This document shows positions 1 through 12,305 of a stretch of DNA of 64,000 nucleotides, piece after piece. The notes beneath the pieces were generated by a model that saw only the letters and a program-made list of their open reading frames with translations, did not search any database and was not told the origin of the DNA. The stretch's first letter is position 1. Each line of letters starts with the position of its first letter. The translations under genes were made by a program, and so were the position numbers. The stretch is from Ananas comosus. Taxonomy: Eukaryota; Streptophyta; Magnoliopsida; Poales; Bromeliaceae. The DNA is taken from positions 8,259,740 through 8,323,739 of the forward strand of contig NC_033631.1 in NCBI RefSeq assembly GCF_001540865.1. The letters run 5' to 3'.

Positions 1-38
<38 letters not shown>

Positions 39-594
39 AGGCTTCTATGCTTTCGAAAGTACGGAAGCCTCCGTACTTATAAGTTGTTTTCAATAATGGG
101 ACATCTGATTCGGCGATCGGTTCCGTTAGACATGATCTACGCTATTAGAACTACCTAGAAATCAAATTTCATAAATTTTTGACTTCGTTTGTCTAGTAAA
201 TGAGTAGCCTAAAAAAGAACGGCTGAAAATAAAAATTTCATAAAAAACAGTGATAAAGGACTCAAATTTCAAATCGGAAGTATTGGTCTTGCTATTGATG
301 TTAAGTAGAATTTTCTATTAAATTTTCATCTAATTTGGATACTTCTACACCTTGAACTCAAAAACGTGCCACATCGGCCGTTAAAATAGTCATTTTTGAG
401 ACATTTTGATCACTTGGTAAATGACGTCAAAAAATTATAAAATTTGGTTTCTAAATAATTCCAATAGGGTGGATTATATTTAATGGAGCCGATCGTCGAA
501 TCGGATTTTCTATTATCGAAAACAACTTGCAAGCATGGAGGTCTCCGTACTTTCAAAAGCACAAGAGACTTATTCTCTCTCTCTCTCTCTCTAT
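1..594. mobile_element. MITE with ~80-bp terminal inverted repeats and microsatellite ends
   Basis: The segment from about 40 to 124 and the reverse complement of about 495-575 match over roughly 80 bp; both contain GAAAGTACGGA, CAAGTTGTTTTC-like and GATTCGRCGATCGG-like blocks. The ends run into (AG)n at 1-36 and (CT)n near 577-594, so the microsatellites may belong to the element. The interior is AT-rich and non-coding. A right-half copy lies at 61880-62092. No transposase is visible, so it is non-autonomous. The superfamily is unresolved because the window starts inside the left microsatellite and hides any target duplication. Confidence 0.7.
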
Positions 595-759
595 ATATAT
601 ACACTTTTTTGAAGGATATAATTGTTGCGTGATCAATTTTTTGTAACAATCTTTTAATACCTAGTCATTACAAAAGCTGAAAAAGCAATCACAGAGTGGC
701 AAAATATAACACTTTGAACTATACGATGAAAAGGAAGAATCAACTAATATCAAGAGGTT

Positions 760-912
760 ACCGACCGTTCCTAGAGCAAATTGCAAAGGATTTGATGGTT
801 AGTACCGGAGATCCAAGTTCGAATTTTAGTTGATTCACATTTTTAGCCAAGTTTATTTTGAAATGAAATAAACGAAGCGGGTAGCGTGCTACCTATCTCT
901 AAAAAAAAAAAA
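760..912 (+). mobile_element. tRNA-derived SINE, full length, with target-site duplication
   Basis: A ~150-bp unit starts with a box-A-like segment (CTAGAGCAAATTGC, 770-784), has a box-B-like segment (AGTTCGAATTT, near 817), a tail region with AGCGGGTAGCGTGCTACC and a terminal poly-A. It is flanked by near-perfect 17-bp direct repeats (743-759 and 913-929, 16 of 17 identical), the mark of L1-type target-primed insertion. Relatives occur at 49541-49694 and 21547-21645 on the minus strand, with shorter 3' pieces elsewhere. The tRNA ancestor was not identified. Confidence 0.75.
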
Positions 913-930
913 ACTATTATCAAGAGGTTC

Positions 931-1825
931 CTTTAGAAAGTTTGACTTAGACAAAGATGCACCAACAAAATAAAGAATAAGCTAATCATTCTCGATTTGG
1001 GCAGTGATTCTCAATCTGAACCTTAACTATAACTCCATATATTTCTTAAAATTTTTTCGCTTCAGGACATTGCTAGAGCTTCCCTTTACATAAATATAGA
1101 GCTTGATATAAAGTGTTTCTTTTAGCTTTTTTTTTTTCACTTTTCATAAAAATATTTATTAGGGTAACTAACCCTTCATGTAGTTTGAGGCTCGATAAAG
1201 GCCCACGTCTATAGCATGCCAACAACGGCTACAAATAATAAATAATGAAATAATATATAATGAAATGAGCTTAACTCTAATATATTAATTATGATAATGA
1301 TTAATTAGTGCATGTAATGGTGTGTTGTACTACGAGCATTTATTAATTTCATTCCAAACGGCTAGATCAACCGACTCCACCTTCGACTCATGGGGCCAAA
1401 ACTTTGGATAAATTATTTCACAATATTCATTGGTGAATTATCGCGCGCACCTGGTGCATCCGTGTATCCCATGCACCATGCATGCTGAACATAATATTGT
1501 ATCTTGTATTTTAATTCACACCCTTCAAAAAGTGTAAATATTGTCGGATCATTGGCGCTAATCATTAATTCCAAAAGTTCAAGCCGTTAGTAATACGCAA
1601 TCAATTCAATTAAATTGTACAGACATAATGCCTATGGGTTTCGATTGTGACTCGGCTGAATTCAGCCTCCCGCCATTTCGAACATAATTTGATCCAACGA
1701 AATCTCCCACCACAAAAAAAATATTGCCCCCTTTTTTTTTAGTTTAAAGAATTAAAAGCCCCAAAGAAAAACATATATTTTGGCTTGATTATCAATTTGT
1801 AAGTCAATGTCTCCGGCTTGAGATT
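931..1825. other. AT-rich intergenic, no gene seen
   Basis: This stretch has short homopolymers and stops in every frame. No coding pattern, RNA gene or clear transposon end was recognised. Confidence 0.5.
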
Positions 1826-1975
1826 TTTTTTTTTTTTTTTTAGAAGAAGATAAAATACTATTTGTTTTGTTCAATTTTTTTTAGAAATGAATTTAGCTGA
1901 AAATGTAAAGCATGCAACTAGGTAGGCTTCGGATTTGGAATTTCGGATACTGATCAAAATTTAACGCTTGATGGT
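1826..1975 (-). mobile_element. Decayed SINE, minus strand
   Basis: Read on the minus strand it carries the family's 3' half (TTTTCAGCTAAATTCATTTC-type segment) and ends in the poly-T run at 1826-1842. The 5' half is strongly diverged. No target duplication could be read. Confidence 0.4.
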
Positions 1976-2490
1976 AACTAGGTGAAGTCATTGATTAAAA
2001 CTAGTTGATTGATGACAAAGTTATATATTCCAACATTTCAAAATTAATTTGGAGGATGATTCGCAAGCACACATAATAAAATTTATTGACGATTTAAAGT
2101 GTTTTTTTTATCAAATATAAAAATTAAAATAAATTTAAAAATAAGTGAATGATGGAGACTGAAGTAGGAAATTAATACGGTAAGCGATCCGGCAGAGTAC
2201 GAAGCTCAGAATATATGCACAGATGTATTAGGTGTAGGCAATAATTTCTGCTCATCATCTTTCCTTTGTTCCTGCGCACTAGCCTCTTGCAGAGAGCAGC
2301 TGTCATTTTCTGCAGAACCTCTTCTATCTCTCTTCCACCTCACTCTTTTTTCTTCTTTCAATAAAGTACTCTAAAATGTAGTGGAAACAGTTAGGAAGCC
2401 CATTCACTTCACTGCTGCCTTTCAAACAGGAATTAAAACCAAAAGGATGCCGACCACCACATCTAAGTTCAGATATCGAGAGGATCTAAA

Positions 2491-2543
<53 letters not shown>

Positions 2544-2589
2544 GGTACAATATCCACTCTCTCAAAAGCAGCTCAACAATAGGAGATTT

Positions 2590-3625
2590 CAGTGCAATAG
2601 TCTTTTTTTTTCAAAATTTTATTCTAAAATTAGATCCGTTAAATTTTAATTTATAAATATAGTTTTATGATGGAAAAAAAAATATTAAGGGCGGTTTGGT
2701 TGTATGTATTTCTAACTGCACTGCAGTTAGAAATGCATGCATCTATTAAATTTTTATTTGGCTTGGTGTAGTTAGGCCCAACTGCTGCAATTGCATCTGC
2801 ACAAGAAGGCCCAACTGTAGCAGTTGGTACTGCAGCCAAATTAGCTGCAGTACCAGCAGTTGGGCCGGAGTAGGCTCACCCATTAAAAAAAAAAATAAAG
2901 TGTGATTTTTTTTTTTTTTCATACGCTTTTTTTCAATTTGCTATTTTAATAATATCTTAATTTTTATTTTTGACCAAATTTATAATATATTTGCATTTAA
3001 AATTTATTAAACTCATACATAATTTTATAATATATAAATTATATATAGATATAAAAGTCTTAATTAATAATTAAAACATGATTACGTTATGCTCAGAAAA
3101 GTTAATATCACTTTCTATCTAAAAATTGACAAAATTTATAAATACAAATCTCAACTACAGACTACAAAATAGAAAAAATATAACTGCAGCAGTTGCAACT
3201 GTATAAAACCAAACAAACTAAAAGTGTAATTATTACTGCAGTATTTACAACTGTATGTATTTTTAACTACACTATTTTTTTAACTACATCCAACCAAACG
3301 ACCCCTCAGTGAAAGCGATAAATGATTCACTGCATTCATTACATTTTTTACGATCTTATAAAAGGGATGAATGGTTCACCGCTTTTAAAAACGGTAAATC
3401 ATTCACTACTTGCTTCTTTTTTCTACTCCTTTCTATATTTCTACGACGGTTTTAGGAGGAGTTATGAATGCGGTGAATGATTCACCACACCGCCCATATT
3501 ATTTATTTTTCAAAATCTCAATCTGATGTATTAGAGATTTATTTTTATAATTAATTTTTTTAAAATTTTTTTTTTTATAATTATAAAAATCGGTAGGATT
3601 ATTTATTAAAAGAAAATTTTCTCTA
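2590..3625. mobile_element. MITE of the 43.3-kb family, split by a nested insertion
   Basis: Its two halves (about 2590-2685 and 3306-3625) match, in reverse orientation, the element at 43258-43570. Shared blocks are GTGCAATAGTC, ATTTATAAATATAGT, repeated ATTCACCGC-type palindromes, TTTCTACGA and GTAGGATTATTTAT. The 617-bp insertion at 2689-3305 explains the larger size. It is non-coding. Confidence 0.65.
2689..3305. mobile_element. Tourist-like (PIF/Harbinger-type) MITE, nested
   Basis: The ends are inverted: GGGCGGTTTGGTTG on the left, and GGGGTCGTTTGGTTG when the right end is reverse-complemented. The flanking triplets TAA (2686-2688) and TCA (3306-3308) fit a degenerate 3-bp TWA target duplication, as known for PIF/Harbinger. 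The interior is rich in CTGCAGTTAGAAATGC and CAGTTGGGCC palindromic motifs. It sits inside the MITE at 2590-3625. A diverged relative is at 22186-22543. Confidence 0.6.
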
Positions 3626-3903
3626 CAATGTAAGAGTCAATTTCTACAAAAAGTAAAAAAAAAAGGGAAAAAAACAAAAATGAAAAGAAAGTCTCTCTCT
3701 CTCTTTCTTTGTTTTTTTCTTTTTTTTTAATTTTTGTGGCCACACTCCCTCTCCTGTGGTGAAAGCTGCAGGCCGTACGAGTGAAAGTTGTTAGCTTTTA
3801 AGGATGAATAGGATGTGGAAGCACTTGTAAGTTGTAACTTTGAGGGCCATGATTAATTCTTTGCATGTTACCTTTATGTAAAGTGTAAAAAAGAGGGAGC
3901 GGG

Positions 3904-4520
3904 GCCCTGTTTCGTCAGGGACAATTTGAGTTGGCTATCCCCAGTTATCCTGACAAAAGCAGGAGAAAAGAAAACAGGATGGGGTTAATTGGCCATATGA
4001 AATCGAATTTTCGGACTTGTTTGGTTCTGCCGCACGGCGTAGTACTCAAGGATTTAAGTGCGTTCGTACGGATCGTATTCATCGTATTGTATCGTGCCAA
4101 TGAGATATTAATATTATATAATTCTTGTATCGATGACATAGTTCAAAATTTTTTATTTTTTATTAAATTTTTAATAAAGTTTAAAATTTTGATAAAAATA
4201 CATAATAAGCTAGCACTTATAATATTTTATTTTTAGAAAAATTAAATTTTTTATACCATTATACGTCTACACACATGCATTTCTTTTGACCGGCATGCGT
4301 GTCGGTGCATCCTGCCGTACCGTACTGACAAGTTTTTGACACAATCTTGTAACAGGACACTTAAATCCTCGATAATACTGTTTAATAAAATATTGTTTGG
4401 GTTGGTAATTCCTACTTATCCCGTTAAAAGCAAAAGAAGAAAAGGATTGAGATAATTGGTTATATGAAATCGAGTTTTCAACTTGTTTGGCCTTACTATA
4501 GGGTGTAATACTGTTTCATA
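3904..4520 (+). repeat. Two direct copies of a ~135-bp repeat
   Basis: Segments near 3904-4040 and 4380-4520 share the order TTGGcTATCC / TTATCCtG / AAAGCAGgAGAAaA / TAATTGGcCATATGAAATCG / ACTTGTTTGG. The spacer is AT-rich. Short open frames here are incidental. Probably two fragments of one dispersed repeat. Confidence 0.5.
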
Positions 4521-4837
4521 AAATACTTTTCGATTCCTTGTATTTAAAAACTGCAATATCATGAATAGTTCTTTTCTCTACAGTAGAAGCAAAAAAAATA
4601 TAAATTAGAGTCTTTGTTTGGGGACTCATAACTTATTTATGTTTTCTATTGCAGCAAAAAAATTTCCGTAGATTTTTTGCCATATGCTATACTAGATGGC
4701 TATAAGTTATAACTTGAAATTGTTACCCAAAAGCAACGTACTATTTTTACCCTTTTTTTTGAGAAAAAAAATAATAAGCTACCCGCTTCATTCACTATAT
4801 AAGTGACATGATAGAAGATGGGGTAGCTACTAGCTAG

Positions 4838-4884
4838 CTAGGATCTTAGGTTAGCAAAGAAGGCAAGTGAAAAACGCAAATAGA

Positions 4885-4920
<36 letters not shown>

Positions 4921-4952
4921 NNNNNNNNNAGCTAGCTAGGATCTTAGGTTAG

Positions 4953-5000
<48 letters not shown>
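4838..5000. other. Assembly gap in poly-A, flanked by duplicated sequence
   Basis: Nine Ns (4921-4929) lie between two long poly-A runs. The sequence GCTAGCTAGGATCTTAGGTT occurs on both sides (about 4832-4855 and 4930-4950). This looks like a failed contig join over a homopolymer, in which the same ~25 bp may have been placed twice. Confidence 0.75.
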
Positions 5001-5003
<3 letters not shown>

Positions 5004-5039
5004 TAAGAAGGGAGAGAGAAGAGGAGAGAGAAGAGGAGA

Positions 5040-5730
5040 GGAGAAAGTTATAGAAGTATAGTTAATGACCATCCTAAATAATAAAAATAGAGAACACAAG
5101 AAATTTACGTGATTCGTCTAACGATGTATCGATCTACGTCCATGGGCAAGACCTTCTTAATGTGTCATTTCATTAATTCACGGCACAAAGTATAAGGAGC
5201 AGATTGGATAAAGAAAAACTCTTTCTCAGGACTATTCTATTTTTTATCTCTCAACTATTTTTACAACGAAAAGCTTTCAAATCCTAAATATGGCTTAGAA
5301 GGTTTATAAAACCCCGAAAACCAATACAAATAGGAATAGATCACCGTTATCCAACCGAGCTTTCTGAGCCACATCTAGCCATCGATCTCCATTTAAAAAT
5401 TCTCTCGAAGATTATCCTAGAACATCCATAATTTTGAAACACAAGATTAAATCAAGTTGGAGTCGAACCAACTTAAAAAGTATGTTATAGCCTCAGACTC
5501 CGAAGCCAAAATATTGGGCTTCGGAACTGGATATTTTTCTAAATGTCAAGCTTCGGAGCCCAAAATTTTGGCTTCAGAGTCGGAGTGCTAGCCCAGAAAG
5601 TAACACCTACTTCAGTATGCACTCCGAAACAAGCTTAGGCATCCGAACCAACTAATTTGGCTTCGTAACTCAACACTCAACAACCTAAAAAATTTGACAT
5701 TTGATCGAGGAATCAGCTAGGAACATGGCT
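5040..5730. repeat. Probable retrotransposon-derived fragment
   Basis: The stretch has a TTTACGTGATTCG...CTACGTCCATGGGC block near 5104-5146 that resembles a recurrent plant retroelement motif (from memory). It is followed by two internally similar phrases built on CCGAAGCC...TTGGGCTTCGGA near 5495-5590. No open frame or ends could be defined. Confidence 0.3.
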
Positions 5731-5858
5731 TCACATAATGCAACATTCTAGGCCTTTGTAAAATCTATCAAAAAAATTAAATTTTAAAGCTTTGATATTG
5801 ATTTTAAAGCAGCATATCGACAATATATAAGTACAGTACTCTTGAAACACACGCACAC

Positions 5859-5860
5859 GT

Positions 5861-5930
<70 letters not shown>
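5859..5930. repeat. Compound (AC)n(AT)n microsatellite
   Basis: An AC dinucleotide run is followed directly by a long AT run. The short open frames over it are repeat artefacts. Confidence 0.95.
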
Positions 5931-8800
5931 CAATCTTAATGCCAAAAAAGGGAACAAATGGATGATAATTAATTCTTTTCAATTGTTTGGAGGCTATATC
6001 ATCTATTCCATTTATTCCAAAGAAAAAAATGGTATAATTTATTATGTACTTTTAATTGGTAGCCAAAATGAATAATATTAAACTAAGAGCAACTACAAAA
6101 ATATTCTCTTTTGGACATATATTTTAAAACATAAACATCCAAGAGAGCCAACCTTTTCCTTGACTAGTCTTATTATTTTTCTAAAATATAGTAAAATCTA
6201 AAAGGTGTTTTTTAAATCCCTGGATAAAGAATTGTAATATATGTATGCATAGTAGATTTTGAAAAAAAAAATAAAAAATAAGAAAAGGAAAAACAGTGGA
6301 TCGATGTGGAAGTAGCATTTTGCTTTCTATTTAGCTATTTGGACATAAGTGAAATATTTAGTCAACTATAAATCACAAACTGTCAATTCAGGATCCAAAA
6401 AAATTAGACAAGTAGCAGTGTCTATTTCATGTGTGCCAGATGGGTTTTGAGGAGATGTTAGTGGTGGATTGAGTTTGACACTTAAATTCCAGGAAAGAGA
6501 GAGAACACACTTATAGAGATGGAGAATATAATCAATATGTATATCATTTGCTTATAATGTGGAAACTTAAAAGCATTGTAGGGAGTAGTTACATATCTAT
6601 CACTAGATCTCTCCTGTAGAGGAAATTGGGAGGGGAATATCTTTTGTGAGTGGGGCTTGATAGGGATGTTTGAGATTATCCAAACCATGTGCTGCAAAGG
6701 TATGCTTGCATTCAAAAGGGGCACTGCATAGATTGAATGTTAGTTGAGAATGATGTGAATTTTAAGGTTGGTAACATAAAGAAGAAATTTTTTTTAAAAA
6801 AAAGAAGATATTTTGGGTTTGAAACATTAGTAACCTAAGTTCAGCATGAAGTTAATTGCTAGCTATTTTGTTAGGATTGGGTAAGTTTAGGTGGCTAATT
6901 GTCCGATTAATATTCAGACAAGTATCTAATACTACTTTAACAATTCTCACAATTATTGTAGGTATTTAAGGAGAAAAGTGTGGAATAACTGTTTGTCTCT
7001 AAAAAATTCATCTATTGTAAAATAAGATTTTAATCATTATATTAACAAAAACCTCTGAAGTCTTTTACAATTTTCTAAATTCTATAAAGCATTAAAGCGA
7101 TGGAGGATGATGTGTCTACCATCATAATTTTCAAGCTAGGACTAACTAAAAGAGATATCAAATAGAAGGGACCAATCAATGAATGACAATGGATAAGGAC
7201 ATCTTATAATACATGCATCAATTAATCATGCAAGATGGCATGCAATTAATCAATTTCTTACAAGATTGTTAAAAAAAAAAAAAAAAAATTGATGTGAATG
7301 TACCAAAGATAAGCTCAAACTTGTCAAAAAGCATGCAATGTGATTGATGTGAACACTGAGTTAGTTGTGATTAGTTGACAACCAAACAAGGTAGATCACT
7401 TCCTATGACAAATAACAGCAAAGAAAAACGCTACATGCGAACATCCTACACTAAGGATATCTACAGCCTAAATATTTTAGCTCATAAGATATGTAATTTT
7501 AGCCTCTTTAGAGACAAAAATGTAAGATTTACACATATATTATAGATGTACATATAGCATTGCTTTAACTACTAAATTAGTCAAGTTGTAGAATTTACCG
7601 GCTATAGACCTTGATATAAAAGGGGAAAAGGGCAAAAAGGAAAAGGAAAAACAAACAGTATGGTAAATGATGGATTCAATGAAATATCCCCAACATAGTC
7701 AGGAGAACTTTTCATACATGAAGTGCATAAGCTAATTAAGAGAATCCATAGATTGTTTTGGACATTGAATCACTTATCTTGAAGAAAAATGACTTGCCTT
7801 GAAGGATATATAAATTCTCATGTTGCCAGGGAGAGGGGTTTTTTAATTTGGCCAAGTCAAAGGACCACATTTCGCATTATTAGTTCTTCCACCAAGGGAT
7901 TAGTTACTTGCACTATCTTAGCAGACAAACCACAAATAGAGAATAAAATGAATACATAGATTTACGTGAAAATTCTTTACAGAAAAAAACTACATACAAG
8001 CGAGAAAGGAGAGAACTTCACTATGCAGAAAATGAAATACAATGTTTCTAAGTACAATCAATCGATGTACTGCCTCTAGGGCAAAATTAAAAAAAGAAAC
8101 TTCTTAATTGGTTTTGGATCCGATCCCACCATCAACATCCATTTTTTTTTCACAATTTTTTTTTTCAAAAAATCTATCACACCATAAAACTATAGACGAA
8201 TCAAGGGTCCAAAATCAAAATCGATAACCAAATTTCAAGGCACCTTTAATAGATTAACAGTAAAATGCAAGAAAGAAAACTACTGACACATTTCATGTAT
8301 ATAGTGGTTTACTAATTAAGATTTTGTTGAGGATTGGTTGCATTACACATGATGAGAAAGTACATTAGAAAATAATTTCTTTTTTATTGTAGCAACCTGG
8401 AGTTTATTGTAGCAATCCCGATTAGGGTTAGCGGTGATTTGACTGTAGTAGTGACATGTGCACAGTGACTCACAAAAGATTCGGGCGCAGAGGTATGGGT
8501 TGACTGCATGTGACTGGGCATAGTTACGATGAAATCAGGTTCTGTCCGAACGCCCAAAAGTGGGAGCGGGTGCATCTCTAATGGATTCGGATGCCTGGAG
8601 GTTTGGTTCCGAGCGACTGCAAAGTTCCTTCTTGGTTGGAATAAAAATGTTTGGGACTGCATGCTCATATGTCTTTCTATACCTATATATTACATAAAAA
8701 AAAGTTAATTCAGCCCAAAAATATAAACGATATATTCAAATTTTAAACTTAAAGAGTAATTACCTGGCTTAAATAAAACAATTAAAAAGTTAGATAGTGA
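5931..8800. other. AT-rich intergenic, no gene supported
   Basis: About 2.9 kb without a convincing coding segment, terminator or transposon end. A 94-codon minus-strand frame at 8384-8668 is more GC-balanced than its surroundings but shows no recognisable domain; it may be an old repeat fragment. Confidence 0.45.
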
Positions 8801-9049
8801 AGCCTCGTTTGGTATATAGAAAGATAGATCTTTGTATATCCAAAATTTTTACTTGACAACAAAAAATAAAATTTAAAAATAATTTTTTTTCTTTCAAATT
8901 TTTTTAAGCAAAATGTTATCTACTACTTGATTGATTGCAATATAAGCTAACAAATTGTAACAACAAAAGAAGTAAAAAAAAAAGCTTCCAATACATCAAA
9001 TTATATATAATTAATTTTTAAAAAATTGCAATTATACTAAGCGAGACCT
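8801..9049. mobile_element. Small Tourist-like MITE
   Basis: Left end AGCCTCGTTTGGTATA matches the reverse complement of the right end (AGGTCTCGCTTAGTATA) with a few differences. The interior is AT-rich and non-coding. Similar AAAGTTAGATAG sequence lies near both sides. The family assignment rests on the terminal GTTTGG-type sequence only. Confidence 0.5.
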
Positions 9050-9978
9050 AAAAGTAAAATGCTAGAAAGTTAGATAGGTAGATCAAACTGAGTAATAGTT
9101 GAGATAAGTCTCGCATTCTTGGGGCAATTTCAAACATGCCCCTATAAAATATCATGAATACCCTTTCAAAATTTTTAATATCATTTTTTTCTATAAATTA
9201 ATAAATTATATCGAAAATGTCCTCCACCACATTGCTAGAAAATTTTGAACTAATTTATCCCTAGTTATATTTAACTATAAATAATTAGTATCATGTAGGA
9301 CTAATAAATTTAAATTTATCAAAAAAATAACTCGATTTTTGTCTATGATTCAATTTATGATTTTTTTTTTTGTACTTATTTTTTTTATCAATATTATATG
9401 GGTCTCCTGTTTATCATAATGAACAATTAGCTGAAACTATAAATATATTATACTTTTTTGTGAATCTATTTTTTTCTTAGTCTAAATTAATGTGATTTTC
9501 TAATTTACTATATGTATAGTGTAGTTTGCTGCAGTTAATCAATTTTTGATTTGGTATACATTTAATTGTATTTATAATATTTTCAAACAAAATAATGTTT
9601 ATGTTAATTAAAAAGGTATAGATAATGGATGATGGGCAAAATGTAAATTTTATTTAGTTTTTTAATAAGTTATTATCAATTTGGATATTTATGATAGTTT
9701 TTCTAAATTATAAAGGTATTTTTGATATTGACATTTTTATAGGTTTATCTATATAATTCAAGATTGGAGAAAGGGCATGTATAAAATTAACACTATATAT
9801 TTTTACCTACTATTACTAGTTCTGTTTGGAATTGCAGCGAAATTGTGTTATGTGCAGTGAAAAAATATAAAAAATAAATTATATTAATATCATGTTCCAG
9901 ACAGTTATGATGTATATTTTCTATTGTTTCGCCAAAAATTATGGAAGTATATTTCTATATATCTCCGATTTTATTTTA
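9050..9978. other. AT-rich intergenic with weak inverted ends
   Basis: GGGGCAATTTCAAACATGCCCC near 9120 and a reverse-oriented GGGCATG phrase near 9772 hint at a decayed inverted-repeat element. No coding sequence was seen. Confidence 0.3.
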
Positions 9979-10362
9979 GAGAAAACTTCAAAAACCTCCT
10001 TGTGGTTTCGCATTTTTCATTTTAGTACCCTGTTGTTTAAAGTGTATCAAGTTAGTATCATATGGTTTCACACTTTTTCATTTTAGTATCCTGTGGTTTA
10101 AAGTGTATCAAGCTAGTACTCTGTGATTTTATTTTTATATTAAATTAGTACTCTTTGGTTTTATTTTTGTATCAAATTAGTACCCTATGGTTTTATTTTT
10201 CTCTTAATGAAATATTAAACCATAGGGTGCTAACTTGATACACTTTAAACGAAAGGGTACTAAAGTGAGAAAGTGCGAAACCACAGGGTACTAACTTGAT
10301 ACACTTTAAACCACAGGGTACCAAAGTGAAAAAAAGTTAAATCACAAAGGGGTATTTATTTT
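9979..10362. mobile_element. MULE-type MITE, copy A
   Basis: It belongs to the ~350-bp family with copies at 21184, 50834 and 53759. The left end is GAGAAAACTTCAAAAACC; internal phrases such as GTGGTTTCGCA, TTTAGTACCCTG and GTGTATCAAGTTAGTA recur inverted in the right half. TTTATTTTA occurs at 9970-9978 and again near 10355-10363, compatible with a 9-bp target duplication, although the outermost right terminus is eroded. Confidence 0.75.
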
Positions 10363-10379
10363 ATTTATTAATACATTCT

Positions 10380-10700
10380 ACGGAGCAGCGGATAGGATGT
10401 ACGGATACATTGGGTCCACCGAACAACTTCCCTCCTCTCTCCTCCCTGGACGTGGACCCGCCCAATTGGGATCGGCCACGTCCACCCGAGCCGAGCTCGG
10501 CTCCGTCGCACCTGCGCGGCATCGACGTGACCACAACCCCGACGAGCCCCGGCTCCCTCGCGGCCCCCGCACATGGAGGTTCCACGTGGCCCACTTACAT
10601 CTCGACACGTGTCGCCCTGCCGTACGGCCGGTGCGGCGTCACCCTCCGAGCTTACTTGGCACGACCACCTGGAACCGGCCACGTGTTTCGAACCATAATT
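10380..10700. promoter_or_regulatory. GC-rich island with three perfect G-boxes
   Basis: About 320 bp of strongly GC-rich sequence sits abruptly in AT-rich DNA. CACGTG occurs at 10583-10588, 10606-10611 and 10680-10685, with further CACGTC/ACGTGG cores nearby. G-boxes are known binding sites for plant bZIP and bHLH factors. Overlapping open frames exist on both strands and in several frames, as expected of GC-rich DNA, and none shows a domain. It could be a detached promoter, a captured gene fragment or an unrecognised exon. Confidence 0.35.
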
Positions 10701-12305
10701 GGTTCGTTTTGGCCAAAAAAGACTCAACAAGCTCTTTACCACTTGCGCTTGAAAGAGGTGTTTTAAATATTAAAACAGAAATGTATGGAGACCCCTCAAC
10801 TATAGTCTTTGCTAAAATGACCTTCTCGATTATTCTTTCCGTGTGACAACTTTTAATTAATTTTATTTAAGTTTTTATACTTAGTTAAATTAAAAATTTG
10901 TCAATTTCCATAGCTCTATGAACTGTTAACCATTATTTGTCCTATTTTTTTACCTAAAAAATTAGTAAAGACATTAAAATTTAGTAAAATTTCTAATAAA
11001 ATTGATAAATTTTTTTAAATTTTTGGGGGCTCAATAAAAAAAACACAATTGGGTGGGCTATTTCGAAATATACTGTGGTTGATTGGGTCTCTGTACATTT
11101 TTATCAAATATTAAAAAGCCAACATACTTTAAGTAGTAACTCTCAAACATATTTATTTTATAAATCAAATGCTGACTCTTTTTCTATCATTGATTTTTAA
11201 AAATACTCATATGCATAAGTAATAGATTTTCAAAATATATTTATTTTCTTATGTATAAACGTTTTAAATAGTTCAAAGACACATCTATAGTATCATATTT
11301 GTATTTCAAATATTATATTATTGAATATTCGTCGTGGTGCATGATGTGTATGGATACACCAGGTGTAGGCAATAGCTTTACTGGGAGAAGCACCGTGGGA
11401 CCCACATGTGTGGGGTCCGTGTGTCAGTAATGTACCCTATGACGAAGTCTACTGCATTACACTTACACCACATCATCAGTAAAAAGTCAATCATATCTCT
11501 CTATTTAAGAGAAAAGTAAAATAAAATTTTTTTTTTATTGATCATGATAGGACATATCAATTCAAAGGGAATAATTTTATTATTTGGGGACATCATGTTG
11601 ACAATATACTCATTTTATTTTTTTCCCCTAGACACCCTCTAATAATAAAGTAAAGATAAAAAACTACAAAACTCCTCTTATGAACGATTTTAATTTGGTT
11701 ATGAAATCTTTCAAAATTTTAATTTTATTATTTCAATTTATTTGATTTGAGTTAGTTAAGCATACTTTGACTTTAAGACATAAGTTAACTTATTTTTTAA
11801 AAAAAATATAATTACTTATATACCCCTCAAAATTTTTAAAATATTTTATTTATTCTTACTTTTTTTGTTTCAAATATACCATTCGTATTTCACTGTTATT
11901 CAAAATACTCTTGCTGTTAATACTCGTTAAGTCATCTCGGTATAAACTTGAGTTAAATTTCTACCGTATATAGTTAAAAATAGCGAAAATACCTATCTTG
12001 TCCCTAACTTAAAGAGCTATTAAGAAAGATGGTGACAGTAGAAAGGTATATTTGAAAAAACGAAAAGTCAAAATATTTCTTTTGTCCCTAACTTAAAAAC
12101 AAATAAGAAAAGTTAGAGATTATAGAAGAATGTATATTTGAAAGGGTTCCTAACAGTTCGCTAACATAATTTAACTTTAGGGGTATATATATTTGAAAAA
12201 AATTGAAATCTTAAAAAATATTTTATTTTTAATATTAACCTTCTAAGAGAGATAAATAAGAAAGTCGAAAACTTCTCAAGAATGTATAAGCAATTGACTC
12301 ATTTT
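10701..12305. other. AT-rich intergenic with a dispersed repeat
   Basis: Roughly 11810-12195 resembles 16185-16460: both carry AAAATTTTTAAAATATTTTA, TTATTCAAAATA, TARTATTYRTTARGTCATCTCGG and GTTGGTGAC/GATGGTGAC phrases in the same order. No coding sequence was seen. Confidence 0.45.

Noticed and set aside
8384..8668. 94-codon minus-strand frame as a protein gene
   Set aside because: No domain, no plausible splice or promoter context, surrounded by AT-rich repeats.
10361..10846. Overlapping open frames of 76-149 codons on both strands
   Set aside because: GC-rich DNA opens several frames on both strands; none has a recognisable domain or splice pattern.
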